From: Deinococcus sp. AJ005
GTDB taxonomy: Bacteria; Deinococcota; Deinococci; Deinococcales; Deinococcaceae
Assembly: GCF_009017495.1 (NCBI RefSeq)
Contig: NZ_CP044990.1
Coordinates: 1,135,001-1,199,000 of the forward strand
Length of the DNA: 64,000 nt
Reading direction: 5' to 3'
Both the position numbers and the translations under genes were made by a program. Positions 38,426 to 48,242 of the stretch are shown here, piece by piece (within the stretch, counting starts at the first letter, position 1; every line of letters begins with the position of its first letter). Under the pieces are notes generated by a model, which was not told where the DNA came from, searched no databases, and was given only the letters and a program-made list of their open reading frames with translations.

Positions 38426-40027
38426 ATGTCCGCTCTGCCCCCTCACCTTACCCGGCCCCTCGCCCCCTACGCCGGGCAAGTTGTGGCCGTGGGTGTGTCT
38501 GGCGGGGCGGATTCGGTGGCGTTGCTGCGGGCGCTGGTGTTGGCTGGCGTGCGGCCTGTCGTCGCCCATCTGGACCATGCCCTGCGCCCGGAATCGGCAG
38601 AGGACGCCCGCTGGGTGGCGGAACTGGCTGGGACGCTGGGCGTTCCTTACGAAGCTGCGCGGGTGGACGTGGCGGGGGTGGCGGCGGCGCGCGGCTGGAA
38701 TCTGGAGGACGCGGCCCGCCGGGTGCGCTACGACTTTCTGGGGCGCGTGGCGAAGCAACACCGCGCAACAGCCGTCCTGACTGCCCACACCCGCCGTGAT
38801 GTGGCTGAGACCGTGCTGATGCAAGTGCTGCGCGGCGAGGCGGTCCTGAATGGTATTCCCGCCGAACGGGGGCGGGTGCGTCGCCCGTGGCTGGCGGTGC
38901 CGCGCGCCGATCTGGAAGCCTTTCTGCACGCGCTGGGGCAGGACTGGCGCGAGGACGCCTCCAACGCGGATCCCGCCTTCACCCGCGCCTGGATTCGCCG
39001 CGAGGTCATGCCGGTGCTGAGCGCCCGCTTTCCAGGGGCCGAGGCGAGTCTGGCACGGGTGGCAAACTACGCCGCGCAGGACGACGCCGCTTTGACGGAA
39101 CTGGCCGCCCGACTAACCTCGCATACGCCCCTGCAAAAGCAACCTGCTGCTGTGCTGCGCCGCTTCGTGCGCCTGGAGTTGATGGGGGCGGGGCTAGAAT
39201 TTCACGCTGATCATCTAAAGACGTTGGCGGAGGCACTGGGAACGGGCGAAACAGTCCATCTCACCTTGCCAGGAGCGCGGGCGGTCACGGTCACGGACGG
39301 ACAGCTTTCCCTGATTCCACAGCGCTGGCCCGAACCTGCTTTCCCCTTTCCCCCTGGCTGGCAGCGCCGCACCCGGCAGGACGGGGACCGCATCCGCCTG
39401 CCCGGCGGCACACGCAAGCTCAGCGACGTGCTGACCGATCTCAAGATTCCGCGTGGAGACAGGGAAAGCGTGCCGCTGCTGGTGTCCGGCGAGGGTGTGC
39501 AGTGGGTGGGCGTCTCGCCACCAGTCTGGGCCGTGGGCGCGCGTGAGGTGGCGGGCGTGATCCCAGACCCCTTCCATGCCGCGATGGGCGAGGCGCTGAC
39601 ACTGGCCCGGCAATCGGCAGCCGAGCAGGAGGTTCCGGTGGGTGCGGTGGTCCTCGGCCCTGGCGGCGAAGTCATGGGCCGGGGCCGCAATACCTCCCGC
39701 GCGGACGGCGATATGACCCGCCACGCCGAACTCGCCGCGTTGCGGGAAGCTGCCGTCACGCTGGGAACGCCCTATCTGGGCGGTTGCACCCTCATCGTGA
39801 CCCTGGAACCCTGCCAGATGTGCCTGGGGGCGGCGTTGGAGGCGCGGGTGGGCCACATCGTCTACGGCGCGTCCAATCCCAAAGCCGGGGCGCTGGGCGG
39901 CGTGACCGACATGCTGGGTCACCACTGGGGCCACGCGCCCACAGTCACGGGCGGCGTGCGGGCGGCGGAGGCGGCGCGGCTCTTGCGGGCCACCTTCCAG
40001 GGCATTCGGGGAGCCAGCAAGTCCTGA
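38426..40027 (+). CDS. tilS: Fusion of tRNA(Ile)-lysidine synthetase (TilS) and tRNA adenosine deaminase (TadA)
   Basis: A 533-residue two-enzyme protein. Residues 1-~380 are TilS: PP-loop VAVGVSGGADSVALLRAL, HLDHALRPES, then the C-terminal substrate domain with RIRLPGGTRKLSDVLTDLKI. TilS makes lysidine at C34 of the Ile CAU anticodon. Residues ~385-530 are a TadA-type deaminase with zinc ligands in TRHAELAALREA and LEPCQMCLGAALEAR. TadA makes inosine at A34 of tRNA-Arg. Both act on wobble position 34. No stop or frameshift separates them. The deaminase could instead act on another base; the motif set favours TadA. Confidence 0.9.
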   Translation: MSALPPHLTRPLAPYAGQVVAVGVSGGADSVALLRALVLAGVRPVVAHLDHALRPESAEDARWVAELAGTLGVPYEAARVDVAGVAAARGWNLEDAARRVRYDFLGRVAKQHRATAVLTAHTRRDVAETVLMQVLRGEAVLNGIPAERGRVRRPWLAVPRADLEAFLHALGQDWREDASNADPAFTRAWIRREVMPVLSARFPGAEASLARVANYAAQDDAALTELAARLTSHTPLQKQPAAVLRRFVRLELMGAGLEFHADHLKTLAEALGTGETVHLTLPGARAVTVTDGQLSLIPQRWPEPAFPFPPGWQRRTRQDGDRIRLPGGTRKLSDVLTDLKIPRGDRESVPLLVSGEGVQWVGVSPPVWAVGAREVAGVIPDPFHAAMGEALTLARQSAAEQEVPVGAVVLGPGGEVMGRGRNTSRADGDMTRHAELAALREAAVTLGTPYLGGCTLIVTLEPCQMCLGAALEARVGHIVYGASNPKAGALGGVTDMLGHHWGHAPTVTGGVRAAEAARLLRATFQGIRGASKS

Positions 40028-40067
40028 TTCCGTCCCAATGTCTGGCCCGACTTGCTACCCTCCTCGC

Positions 40068-41207
40068 GTGACCCTTCCCACCGCTGCCCTCCATGACGCT
40101 GCCGAACGCTTCGGCACGCCGCTGTACGTCTATGACGCCGCCGAGTTGGACGCCGCTCTGGCGCGGGTGCGCTCTGCCTTTGGCACGGCGCGGGTTTACT
40201 ACGCCATGAAAGCCAACCCCAATCTCACGCTGCTGCGCCGACTGCACGCTGCTGGGGTGGGTTTCGAGTGCGTCAGCCCCGGCGAGATCGCCCGTGCGGA
40301 GGAAGTCGGTGCATCCGGCCCGCAGATTCTGGTCAACGGCCCCGCCAAATCCGACGCCGAATATGCGGCTGGCGCGCGGCTGAACGCAACATTCATCGTG
40401 GACCGTGAAGAAGAGGTGGCCCTGCTGCCCCCCGCCTCACGCGCGTTGGTACGTGTGAATCCAGCGTTGGAGGTCAGCACCCATGACCATCTGGCGACGG
40501 GCGCAGCGGGCAGCAAGTTTGGCGTGACAATGGCCCAGGCCCCGCGCGTGCTGGACGCCCTGCGCGACGCTGGACACACCGCGCTGGGGTTGCACGTCCA
40601 CATCGGCAGCGCGATCCGGGACGCCCACGACTTCACGGCGGCCTTTGGGCGTTTGTCCGAAATGCGGGAGCAGACCGGGCCGCTGGACGTGCTGGACGCG
40701 GGCGGGGGTTGGGGCCTGGACGCCGATCTGCACGGCATTGCCCGTGAAGCGCGGGCCGCTGCCTCGGCCTTCGGTGCGGAGTTGTGGGTGGAGCCGGGCC
40801 GCTATTTAGTGGCGCGTGCTGGAACGCTGCTCACGCGCGTCGTGGGCACCAAGCGCACCGGGCGTAACTTCTGCCTGGTGGATGCGGGCATGACTGAACT
40901 GCTGCGGCCCATGCTGTACGGTGCGGTTCATCCGGTCACGCCGTTGTGGGACGGCGGCGAGGTGGGGACATGGGACATCGCCGGACCCGCCTGTGAAAGC
41001 GGCGATCTGCTGGCGCGAGACATCTCCATGCCTCAGCCCACGCGCGGCGCACTTGTGGCCATTGGGGAGGCCGGGGCCTACGGCGCGGCCATGAGCAGCA
41101 ACTATCTGACCCGCTCTAGACCCCCTGAAGCGTTATGGGACGGCACGGTTTGGACCCTGATCCGCCGCCGCGAAACCCCGCAGGATGTGTGGGCAGCGGA
41201 AGTTTAG
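40068..41207 (+). CDS. lysA: Diaminopimelate decarboxylase
   Basis: A 379-residue PLP enzyme of the alanine-racemase-fold group, last step of lysine synthesis. The PLP lysine is in VYYAMKANPNLTLL. Phosphate-binding GGGWG and EPGRYLVARAG are present, and CESGDLLARD carries the active-site Cys of the partner subunit. The start is GTG at 40068, since TACCCT (40056-40061) is 6 nt upstream; the ATG at 40038 would place the box inside the gene. A related decarboxylase specificity cannot be excluded. Confidence 0.88.
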   Translation: MTLPTAALHDAAERFGTPLYVYDAAELDAALARVRSAFGTARVYYAMKANPNLTLLRRLHAAGVGFECVSPGEIARAEEVGASGPQILVNGPAKSDAEYAAGARLNATFIVDREEEVALLPPASRALVRVNPALEVSTHDHLATGAAGSKFGVTMAQAPRVLDALRDAGHTALGLHVHIGSAIRDAHDFTAAFGRLSEMREQTGPLDVLDAGGGWGLDADLHGIAREARAAASAFGAELWVEPGRYLVARAGTLLTRVVGTKRTGRNFCLVDAGMTELLRPMLYGAVHPVTPLWDGGEVGTWDIAGPACESGDLLARDISMPQPTRGALVAIGEAGAYGAAMSSNYLTRSRPPEALWDGTVWTLIRRRETPQDVWAAEV

Positions 41208-41223
41208 GCGAACTGCTCTTGCC

Positions 41224-41976
41224 CTACGGCTGTAAATCCGCCTCGTCCACCAGAAAGTCCACCGCGCCGCTGCCGATCTCGTAGTAGCCGCCGATTACCT
41301 GAATCTGGCCGCTGGCCTCCGCTTCCCGGATCACGGGTTGCTCTCGCATGGCCTGCACCTGATGGCGCACGTTGTTCAGCACGGCCTCGCGCATGCGGGC
41401 TTTTTTGTCGCGGATGCGCGGCATGTCCACCAGACTGGGTGTGATGCGGTGAATGATGCTCTGGAGGTTGTCCGGCTCCTGGGCAATCTGCTCGGGGGAC
41501 AGCATGGCGGCCGCCACCGCCCCGCACGATTCGTGGCCCATCACCATGATCAGATGCACGTCCAGATGCCGGATGGCGTATTCCAGCGTGCCCAGCCCCG
41601 CCTCGCCCACCACGTTGCCTGCCACGCGCACCACGAACAGGTCTCCCAGGCCCACATCAAAGACCAGTTCCACCGGCACGCGGCTGTCGCTACACGCCAG
41701 CACGGCGGCGTAGGGCGTCTGACCCATGATCTGCGCGCGGCGTTCATTGACGTCCAGCTCAGGCCGCCCGCTCTTGCCGCTGAAGAAACGGGCGTTGCCG
41801 TCCTTCAGTGCCTCGATGGCCCCGGCAGGCGTCTGGATATCGGTGTGGTGGCGCAGCGCGGCGATGTCTTCCATGCTGGCCCCGCGCCGGATCGCGTCCA
41901 GGATGCGGCGTTCCAGTTGGGCGGTGGACTGTCCAGCGTTCTGCGCGGGCGCTGGGGCGGCAGGAGAAATGGTCAT
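41224..41976 (-). CDS. Beta-class carbonic anhydrase
   Basis: A 250-residue zinc enzyme interconverting CO2 and bicarbonate. Zinc ligands are in [13 protein letters not shown] (Cys, with the Asp/Arg dyad) and [15 protein letters not shown] (His and Cys). A ~60-residue N-terminal extension precedes the core. TAGACT (41985-41990) lies 8 nt before the ATG. It converges with lysA, 16 nt apart. Confidence 0.92.
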   Translation of the reverse strand: MTISPAAPAPAQNAGQSTAQLERRILDAIRRGASMEDIAALRHHTDIQTPAGAIEALKDGNARFFSGKSGRPELDVNERRAQIMGQTPYAAVLACSDSRVPVELVFDVGLGDLFVVRVAGNVVGEAGLGTLEYAIRHLDVHLIMVMGHESCGAVAAAMLSPEQIAQEPDNLQSIIHRITPSLVDMPRIRDKKARMREAVLNNVRHQVQAMREQPVIREAEASGQIQVIGGYYEIGSGAVDFLVDEADLQP

Positions 41977-42055
41977 CTGTGCCGAGTCTAGCCGCTCTCC
42001 TGCCCCATGCCCATGCCCTGTCCACAGCGGCGCCCCCCTACCCTATCCTCAGGGC

Positions 42056-42457
42056 ATGACCGACACCTCAGACGAATTCGGGGCCGAGGACCTGACCACA
42101 GATGAACCCACCACAGACGAACTGCTGGAGCGGTACGCCATGCTGCGCGACACCATCCAGGGCCTGGAAACCGAGCGCGAGGCGCTGGGCGCACAGCTCA
42201 AGTCCGCCCTGGCCGAAGGCGAGCGCGCCGAGACCGATCTTTACCGCGCGGTGCTGAAGATCTCGCGCCGCGTTGAATACCCGCTGGACCGTTTCCGCGA
42301 GGTCTTCGGCGACGCCGCCGCCCTGGAAGTCGCCACGGTGGACCGCAAAAAGGCCGACGCCCTGGCCGGGGCAGGCGATCTGGACGGGGACCGCCTGCGC
42401 GAACTGGGCGTGGTGCGCGAGATTCAGGTGCTGACCTTGCAACCAAAGACGCGCTGA
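42056..42457 (+). CDS. Small acidic coiled-coil protein
   Basis: A 133-residue protein. An acidic Asp/Glu/Thr N-terminus leads into a heptad-type segment (LLERYAMLRDTIQGLETERE and onward to about residue 65). The C-terminal part (VEYPLDRFREVFGDAAALEV) looks folded. I recognise no family. The start at 42056 is supported by TATCCT (42044-42049), 6 nt upstream, and by codon use. An octamer-array hairpin follows its stop. Confidence 0.7.
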   Translation: MTDTSDEFGAEDLTTDEPTTDELLERYAMLRDTIQGLETEREALGAQLKSALAEGERAETDLYRAVLKISRRVEYPLDRFREVFGDAAALEVATVDRKKADALAGAGDLDGDRLRELGVVREIQVLTLQPKTR

Positions 42458-42464
42458 GTGCGTG

Positions 42465-42552
42465 GTCTGAACGTCAAAAAGTCTGAAGGTCTAAACGCGA
42501 GGACGGAGCTTCCCTTGTGCGTTCAGACCTTCAGACGTTCGGACATTTCGAC
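42465..42552. repeat. Inverted array of 8-bp GTCNNAAN units (copy 1)
   Basis: The left arm is four octamers: GTCTGAAC, GTCAAAAA, GTCTGAAG, GTCTAAAC (42465-42496). After a 24-nt loop, four octamers follow in reverse orientation: GTTCAGAC, CTTCAGAC, GTTCGGAC, ATTTCGAC (42521-42552). The whole is 88 bp, or 11 units of 8. A second copy is at 52617. It may act as a 3'-end hairpin for the upstream gene. Confidence 0.8.
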
Positions 42553-42587
42553 GGCGGGATGCCCCGCCCATAATTGAGCCAAAAAAA

Positions 42588-42690
<103 letters not shown>

Positions 42691-42696
42691 CTGTAG

Positions 42697-42724
42697 AAGA
42701 TAGCACAGTGATTTGAGGCGTCAA
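42697..42724 (-). promoter_or_regulatory. Promoter of the SRP RNA gene
   Basis: On the minus strand the -35 TTGACG (42719-42724) and -10 TATCTT (42697-42702) are 16 bp apart, placing the start near the RNA's 5' end. Confidence 0.8.
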
Positions 42725-42775
42725 GGAGGGGTGGGATCTTCCGGTGAAAGGTTCCTGGGCATCCAGATGCATAAC

Positions 42776-42837
42776 TTGACGCTGCCGGCATACTGCGCTA
42801 TGTTATATCTCAACACCGCCGAAGAGGCGGATTTTTT
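42776..42837 (+). promoter_or_regulatory. Strong orphan promoter followed at once by a terminator
   Basis: The -35 TTGACG (42776-42781), a 17-bp spacer and the -10 TATGTT (42799-42804) match the SRP RNA promoter closely: both have CTTGACGC and GCTAT. About 10 nt after the box comes CCGCC-GAAGA-GGCGG, then A and six T (42832-42837). Transcription would give only about 27 nt. No plus-strand gene follows, because mobA is antisense. Confidence 0.65.
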
Positions 42838-43411
42838 ATGTCTTGAGTTCTGCATTGGCAATCAGCATAGCCAGATCGCCTAGAGTGTTCACGTTCCGCA
42901 GGGCAGGGGAGAGGCCAGGCACCAGAACTGTCTTTTCGGGCAGGGCAGCCAGCTTCAGCCGCCGTTCGCCAGCCTCCAGCAATTCAGTCACGCGCTCCAG
43001 CAACTCGCGACGGTACAGCCCTGCCAGCGGTTGGGGCCGTCCCTCTGCATCCAGCGGCAAGACGGCCAGAGCGTCCGGCGTGCGCGCCAGCGCGAGCGTG
43101 GCCCAGAAGTCTGGCGTCAGGCCCGGCAGATCGACGCCCGTGAAGGCCAGCCATCCGGTTGAGCTGTGACTCAGAGCCACTTCCAGTCCGGCCAGCGGTC
43201 CCTCGCTGGGGCGGGTGTCGGGAACCACCTCCCAGCCGTCCAGTCTGTATTTTCCGGCGGGGGCAATCAGCAGGCGTTCAGGGCAGCCCTGCAAGCTGGC
43301 GGCCACATGATGCAGCAGCGGTTGCCCGCGCAGCAGCGCCAGCGCCTTATCCGAGCCGAAGCGGCTGGAGCGGCCCCCGGCGGTGATTGCCGCTGTGAAG
43401 TCCCAGCTCAT
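42836..43411 (-). CDS. mobA: Molybdenum cofactor guanylyltransferase
   Basis: MobA joins GMP to molybdopterin to make the bis-MGD cofactor needed by the formate dehydrogenase at 13486. The 191-residue protein starts with the nucleotide-binding loop AAITAGGRSSRFGSDKALAL. It contains LAFTGVDLPGLTPDFW with the metal-binding Asp, and ends RNVNTLGDLAML. It lies 6 nt after the aldehyde dehydrogenase stop, with AGGAG directly before the ATG. Confidence 0.9.
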   Translation of the reverse strand: MSWDFTAAITAGGRSSRFGSDKALALLRGQPLLHHVAASLQGCPERLLIAPAGKYRLDGWEVVPDTRPSEGPLAGLEVALSHSSTGWLAFTGVDLPGLTPDFWATLALARTPDALAVLPLDAEGRPQPLAGLYRRELLERVTELLEAGERRLKLAALPEKTVLVPGLSPALRNVNTLGDLAMLIANAELKT

Positions 43412-43417
43412 CTCCTG

Positions 43418-44884
43418 CTACTCGCGCGGCCCGGCCTGACGCTCCAGCAGGCGCAAGGCCCAGGCGGTCAGGCGCGGCAGTGGGCGGCCATACGGCGGGT
43501 ACATCAGGCGCACGGGCGAGGGCTTCGGCTCGCGCAGGATGGCCCGCTCGTGGCTGAAGGTGCGGAACCCGTGTTCGCCGTGGTAGTTGCCCATGCCGCT
43601 GGCTCCGACGCCGCCGAAGGGCAGGTGCGGGTTGATCAGGTGGATCACGGTGCCGCCTACCACCATGCCGCCGCTGGTGGTCTCATGCTTGACCTGCTCG
43701 ACCGCCGCCTCGTCCTCCGCGAACAGGTACAGCGCCAGCGGGGGGTCCAGGCGGCGGATCAGCGCCAGCGCGTCCTCGAAGGTGTCGTAGGTCAGCACCG
43801 GCAGCACCGGGCCGAACAGTTCCTCACCCATCAGGGGCATATCCGGCGTCACGCCCGTGACCACGGTGGGCGAGATAAAGCGCGCCTCTGGATTGAACTC
43901 GCCGCCCAGCGCCACCCGCGCGCCCTGTTGCACGCTGCCATCGGTCAGCTTTTGCAGGCGCTCCACGCTTGTGCTGTCCACCATGCGCCCATAATCTGGC
44001 CCGGCCCGCTGCCACATGCGGTCCCCGTAGCGCCGGGCGATGACCGCGTCCAGTTCCAGTACGAAGGCGTCGCGCATGTTGGCAGGCAGCAGCACGTAAT
44101 CGGGGGCCACGCAGGTCTGCCCGGCATTCAGCAGCTTGCCCCACGCGACACGCTCAGCAGCCGTCTTCAGGTCCGCGCTGGGATGCAGCAGGGCTGGGGA
44201 CTTGCCGCCCAGTTCCAGCGTCACGCTGCTCAGGTTCTGGGCGGCAGCGGCCATCACCTTGCGGCCAACCGCGCCGCTACCGGTAAAGAAGATGTGGTCA
44301 AAGGGCAGCGTGGTCAGCGTGTGGGCCACCGCGCCGTCGCCCTCCACCACGGCCACCAACCGTGGCTCGAAGACGCCTTCCAGCAGTTCCTTTAAAGCCC
44401 GCGAGGTGTGCGGGGCCTTCTCGCTGGACTTGAGGATCACCGTGTTCCCTGCCGCCAGACTGGCGATCAGCGGCGACAGGGCCAGATTCACCGGGTAATT
44501 CCAGGGACTCAGGATCAGCGTGACGCCGCGCGCCTGGAAACGCACCTCACTCTGTGCCCCAGCCAGCATTAGCGGCGTGGCGATCCTGCGGGGGGCCATC
44601 CAGCGCGGCAGGCGGCGGATGATGAACTGAAGCTCCTCCAGCACCGGGTGAATCTCGGTGAGTTCGGATTCGGCGCGACTCTTGCCCAGATCCAGGGCCA
44701 TCGCGTCGGCCAGTGCCACGCGCCCGGCCTTGATGGCGTCGTGCAGCCGCCGCAGCACCGCTTGCCGCTCGGCCACGCCCGTCTGCGCGGCCCGCCAGCG
44801 CCAGTCCTGCTGGGTCTGGAACAGGGTCTTCAGCTCAGTTTCGGAAGGTTGCGATACGGCGGGTGGGGGCAGGGTGGCAGTCAT
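43418..44884 (-). CDS. Aldehyde dehydrogenase family protein
   Basis: A 488-residue NAD(P)-dependent dehydrogenase of the class 3 (fatty aldehyde) type. SPWNYPVNLALSPLIASLAA and FTGSGAVGRKVM bind the cofactor. The general base Glu is in SVTLELGGKSPALL, and the catalytic Cys is in LNAGQTCVAPDYVLLP. The hydrophobic C-terminus (LTAWALRLLERQ) resembles membrane-associated members. The start at 44884 follows GAGGT; the longer open frame to 45031 lacks a site. TATACT near 44928-44933 is a possible -10. Confidence 0.9.
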   Translation of the reverse strand: MTATLPPPAVSQPSETELKTLFQTQQDWRWRAAQTGVAERQAVLRRLHDAIKAGRVALADAMALDLGKSRAESELTEIHPVLEELQFIIRRLPRWMAPRRIATPLMLAGAQSEVRFQARGVTLILSPWNYPVNLALSPLIASLAAGNTVILKSSEKAPHTSRALKELLEGVFEPRLVAVVEGDGAVAHTLTTLPFDHIFFTGSGAVGRKVMAAAAQNLSSVTLELGGKSPALLHPSADLKTAAERVAWGKLLNAGQTCVAPDYVLLPANMRDAFVLELDAVIARRYGDRMWQRAGPDYGRMVDSTSVERLQKLTDGSVQQGARVALGGEFNPEARFISPTVVTGVTPDMPLMGEELFGPVLPVLTYDTFEDALALIRRLDPPLALYLFAEDEAAVEQVKHETTSGGMVVGGTVIHLINPHLPFGGVGASGMGNYHGEHGFRTFSHERAILREPKPSPVRLMYPPYGRPLPRLTAWALRLLERQAGPRE

Positions 44885-45097
44885 GTCAGAACCTCGCAGA
44901 AGGTGAGAAGGAAGGGGAATTGGACTGAGTATAAGTCGTGGCATTGATGCCGCGTATGTGTGATCGGGACGCCTCCCTTTACGCAGGGAAGCCGTCTTAA
45001 GCTCTCCGTTACAAAGCGGGCGAAACGACACTCAGGGTCAGCACGAGGAAGCACACTGCGAGACGAAAGACAATTCAACGCTCACGGAGGCACACCC

Positions 45098-45556
45098 ATG
45101 AAAAATATTCTTATTCTGCCCGCAATGGCCCTCGCCCTCAGCTCCTGCTCGATGATGGCTGGCAACATGATGATGAAGCCCTACACCCTGGCCAAGCAGC
45201 CCGCCGGAATGGCCCTGGCTTCCAGCGGCACGGTGGAGTCTAAGATGAGCGGCACGACGGTCATGACCACCGCCAAGGTGATGGGTCTGGCCCCCAGCAC
45301 CTACTACGTGGCCCATTACCACCTGATGGGCACCAAGAGCGCCAACCCCTGCGACAGCGGCGGCGACGCCATCATTGCCAGCAAGCTCGTGGGTCAGACC
45401 GACGCCGCTGGCATGTTGACCCTCAGCGGCAGCGTGGAAAAGTCCGTGATCATGGACGCCAAGTACTTCAACATCCACACCGCCACGGGCGCGGACGGCA
45501 CCCCTGCGGACGGAGGCGTGACCTGCACGTCGCTCGACGTGGCGATGCTGAAGTAA
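45098..45556 (+). CDS. Lipoprotein with CHRD/Cu-Zn-SOD-like fold
   Basis: A 152-residue lipoprotein: ILILPAMALALSSC with the lipobox Cys at 17. The mature part has the pattern VMGLAPSTYYVAHYHLMGT and later DAKYFNIHTATG with paired Cys, resembling CHRD or Cu/Zn superoxide dismutase beta sandwiches. The full set of copper and zinc His ligands is not evident, so enzymatic activity is doubtful. GGAGG precedes the ATG, and a terminator follows. Confidence 0.65.
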   Translation: MKNILILPAMALALSSCSMMAGNMMMKPYTLAKQPAGMALASSGTVESKMSGTTVMTTAKVMGLAPSTYYVAHYHLMGTKSANPCDSGGDAIIASKLVGQTDAAGMLTLSGSVEKSVIMDAKYFNIHTATGADGTPADGGVTCTSLDVAMLK

Positions 45557-45575
45557 GCTCCATAGCTTTTGGGTG

Positions 45576-45610
45576 AACCCCTGTCTGGCCCCGTGCCGGG
45601 CAGGGGTTTT
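45576..45610 (+). terminator. Terminator after the lipoprotein gene
   Basis: AACCCCTG (45576-45583) pairs with CAGGGGTT (45601-45608), followed by TTCTCT. Confidence 0.8.
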
Positions 45611-45728
45611 CTCTGTTCTGGAGCCGTGAAAGCTGGGAAAACGATCGGGAACTGGAAACCCGCCTGAGTTCTCCGTCCCATTGAACCGTTTGAAGGTCAG
45701 CCCCCCTGGCCCGCTATCATGGCCCGCG

Positions 45729-47228
<1,500 letters not shown>

Positions 47229-47235
47229 GCGTCAA

Positions 47236-47354
47236 GCTGGAAGGCGAACCCCTCAGTCAGCTTTGCTGACAGCTCCCCTCAAGGGGAGCTGAGAAAAGCT
47301 TACCTCCCCTCAAGGGGAGGTGGCCCGAAGGGCCGTAGGGGTTCGCCTTCCACC
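47236..47354. repeat. MITE-like palindromic element (~119 bp)
   Basis: Terminal inverted repeats GCTGGAAGGCGAACCCCT (47236-47253) and its complement at 47337-47354 agree at 17 of 18 positions. Inside are two perfect hairpins, AGCTCCCCT-CA-AGGGGAGCT (47271-47290) and ACCTCCCCT-CA-AGGGGAGGT (47302-47321). It fills the gap between proS and the methyltransferase gene and ends 8 bp before the latter's -10 box. Confidence 0.75.
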
Positions 47355-47374
47355 TCAACCGCTATCCTCCCCTC

Positions 47375-48175
47375 ATGTCCTCCTCGCCCGCTGAAGTCGC
47401 TGCCCAGTACGCCACCGAGCGCCACCTGCGAACCCGCATCGGGACGCACGAGCGCTATAGCGTGGGGCCGGGGCTGGAGGCGACGGTGGACCGCCTGCTG
47501 GACCTGAGTGGCGACGAGGCTTTGTTGGATGTCGGCACAGGTCCGGGCGACTTTCCGGGACGGCTGCGGCAGGAAGGCCACCGGGGGCGCATCGTCGGCG
47601 TGGATTTCTCGGCAGGCATGGTGGAGCGGGCCGCCGAGAAATATCCAGACGTTGAATTCCAGCAGGGGGACGCGGCGGCGCTTCCCTTTGCGGAAGCCAG
47701 TTTCGATGTCGTCACCGCCCGCCACATGCTGTACCACGTTCCCGATGTCGCGGCGGCACTGGCTGAATTCAGGCGCGTGCTGAAACCCGGCGGACACTTT
47801 CTGGCCGTGACCAATGCCTTGGGTTACATGGCCGAACTGTGGGAGGCGGTGGCGGAGGCTGGAGCCGTTGAACCTGCCGTCAATGCCCTGCTGGACAGCA
47901 AGGCAGGATCAGCCGTCTTCTCGGAGGTTCAGGGCGAGGAGCTGGTGCGCGCCGCATTTGGAAACGTGCAACTCGACTTCATCGAAAATGCGCTGGTCTT
48001 CGCCACGCCACAGCCAGTGCTGACCTACCTGGAATCCATGACGGCGCTTCAATCGCTTGCGCCAGATGAGCTGGAGCGGGTGCGGACGGCGTTGACCCAT
48101 GCGGTAGAAACCCGGATGCAGGGCGGCGAGTGGCGCGTGTCCAAGCGGGTGGTCTTCATCACAGCTCGTCGTTAA
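47375..48175 (+). CDS. Class I SAM-dependent methyltransferase
   Basis: A 266-residue methyltransferase of the UbiE/MenG-like Methyltransf_11 group. Motif I is LLDVGTGPGDFPGRL, post-I GVDFSAGMVERA, and motif IV region SFDVVTARHMLYHV, then VLKPGGHFLAV. The substrate is unknown. TATCCT (47363-47368) is 6 nt before the ATG. Confidence 0.87.
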   Translation: MSSSPAEVAAQYATERHLRTRIGTHERYSVGPGLEATVDRLLDLSGDEALLDVGTGPGDFPGRLRQEGHRGRIVGVDFSAGMVERAAEKYPDVEFQQGDAAALPFAEASFDVVTARHMLYHVPDVAAALAEFRRVLKPGGHFLAVTNALGYMAELWEAVAEAGAVEPAVNALLDSKAGSAVFSEVQGEELVRAAFGNVQLDFIENALVFATPQPVLTYLESMTALQSLAPDELERVRTALTHAVETRMQGGEWRVSKRVVFITARR

Positions 48176-48242
48176 AACATTGAGCCTGCTCCGCCCCTTT
48201 ACCACGGGAAGAGGGTGCCGCGTAGCGGCGGGTGAGGGGTCT

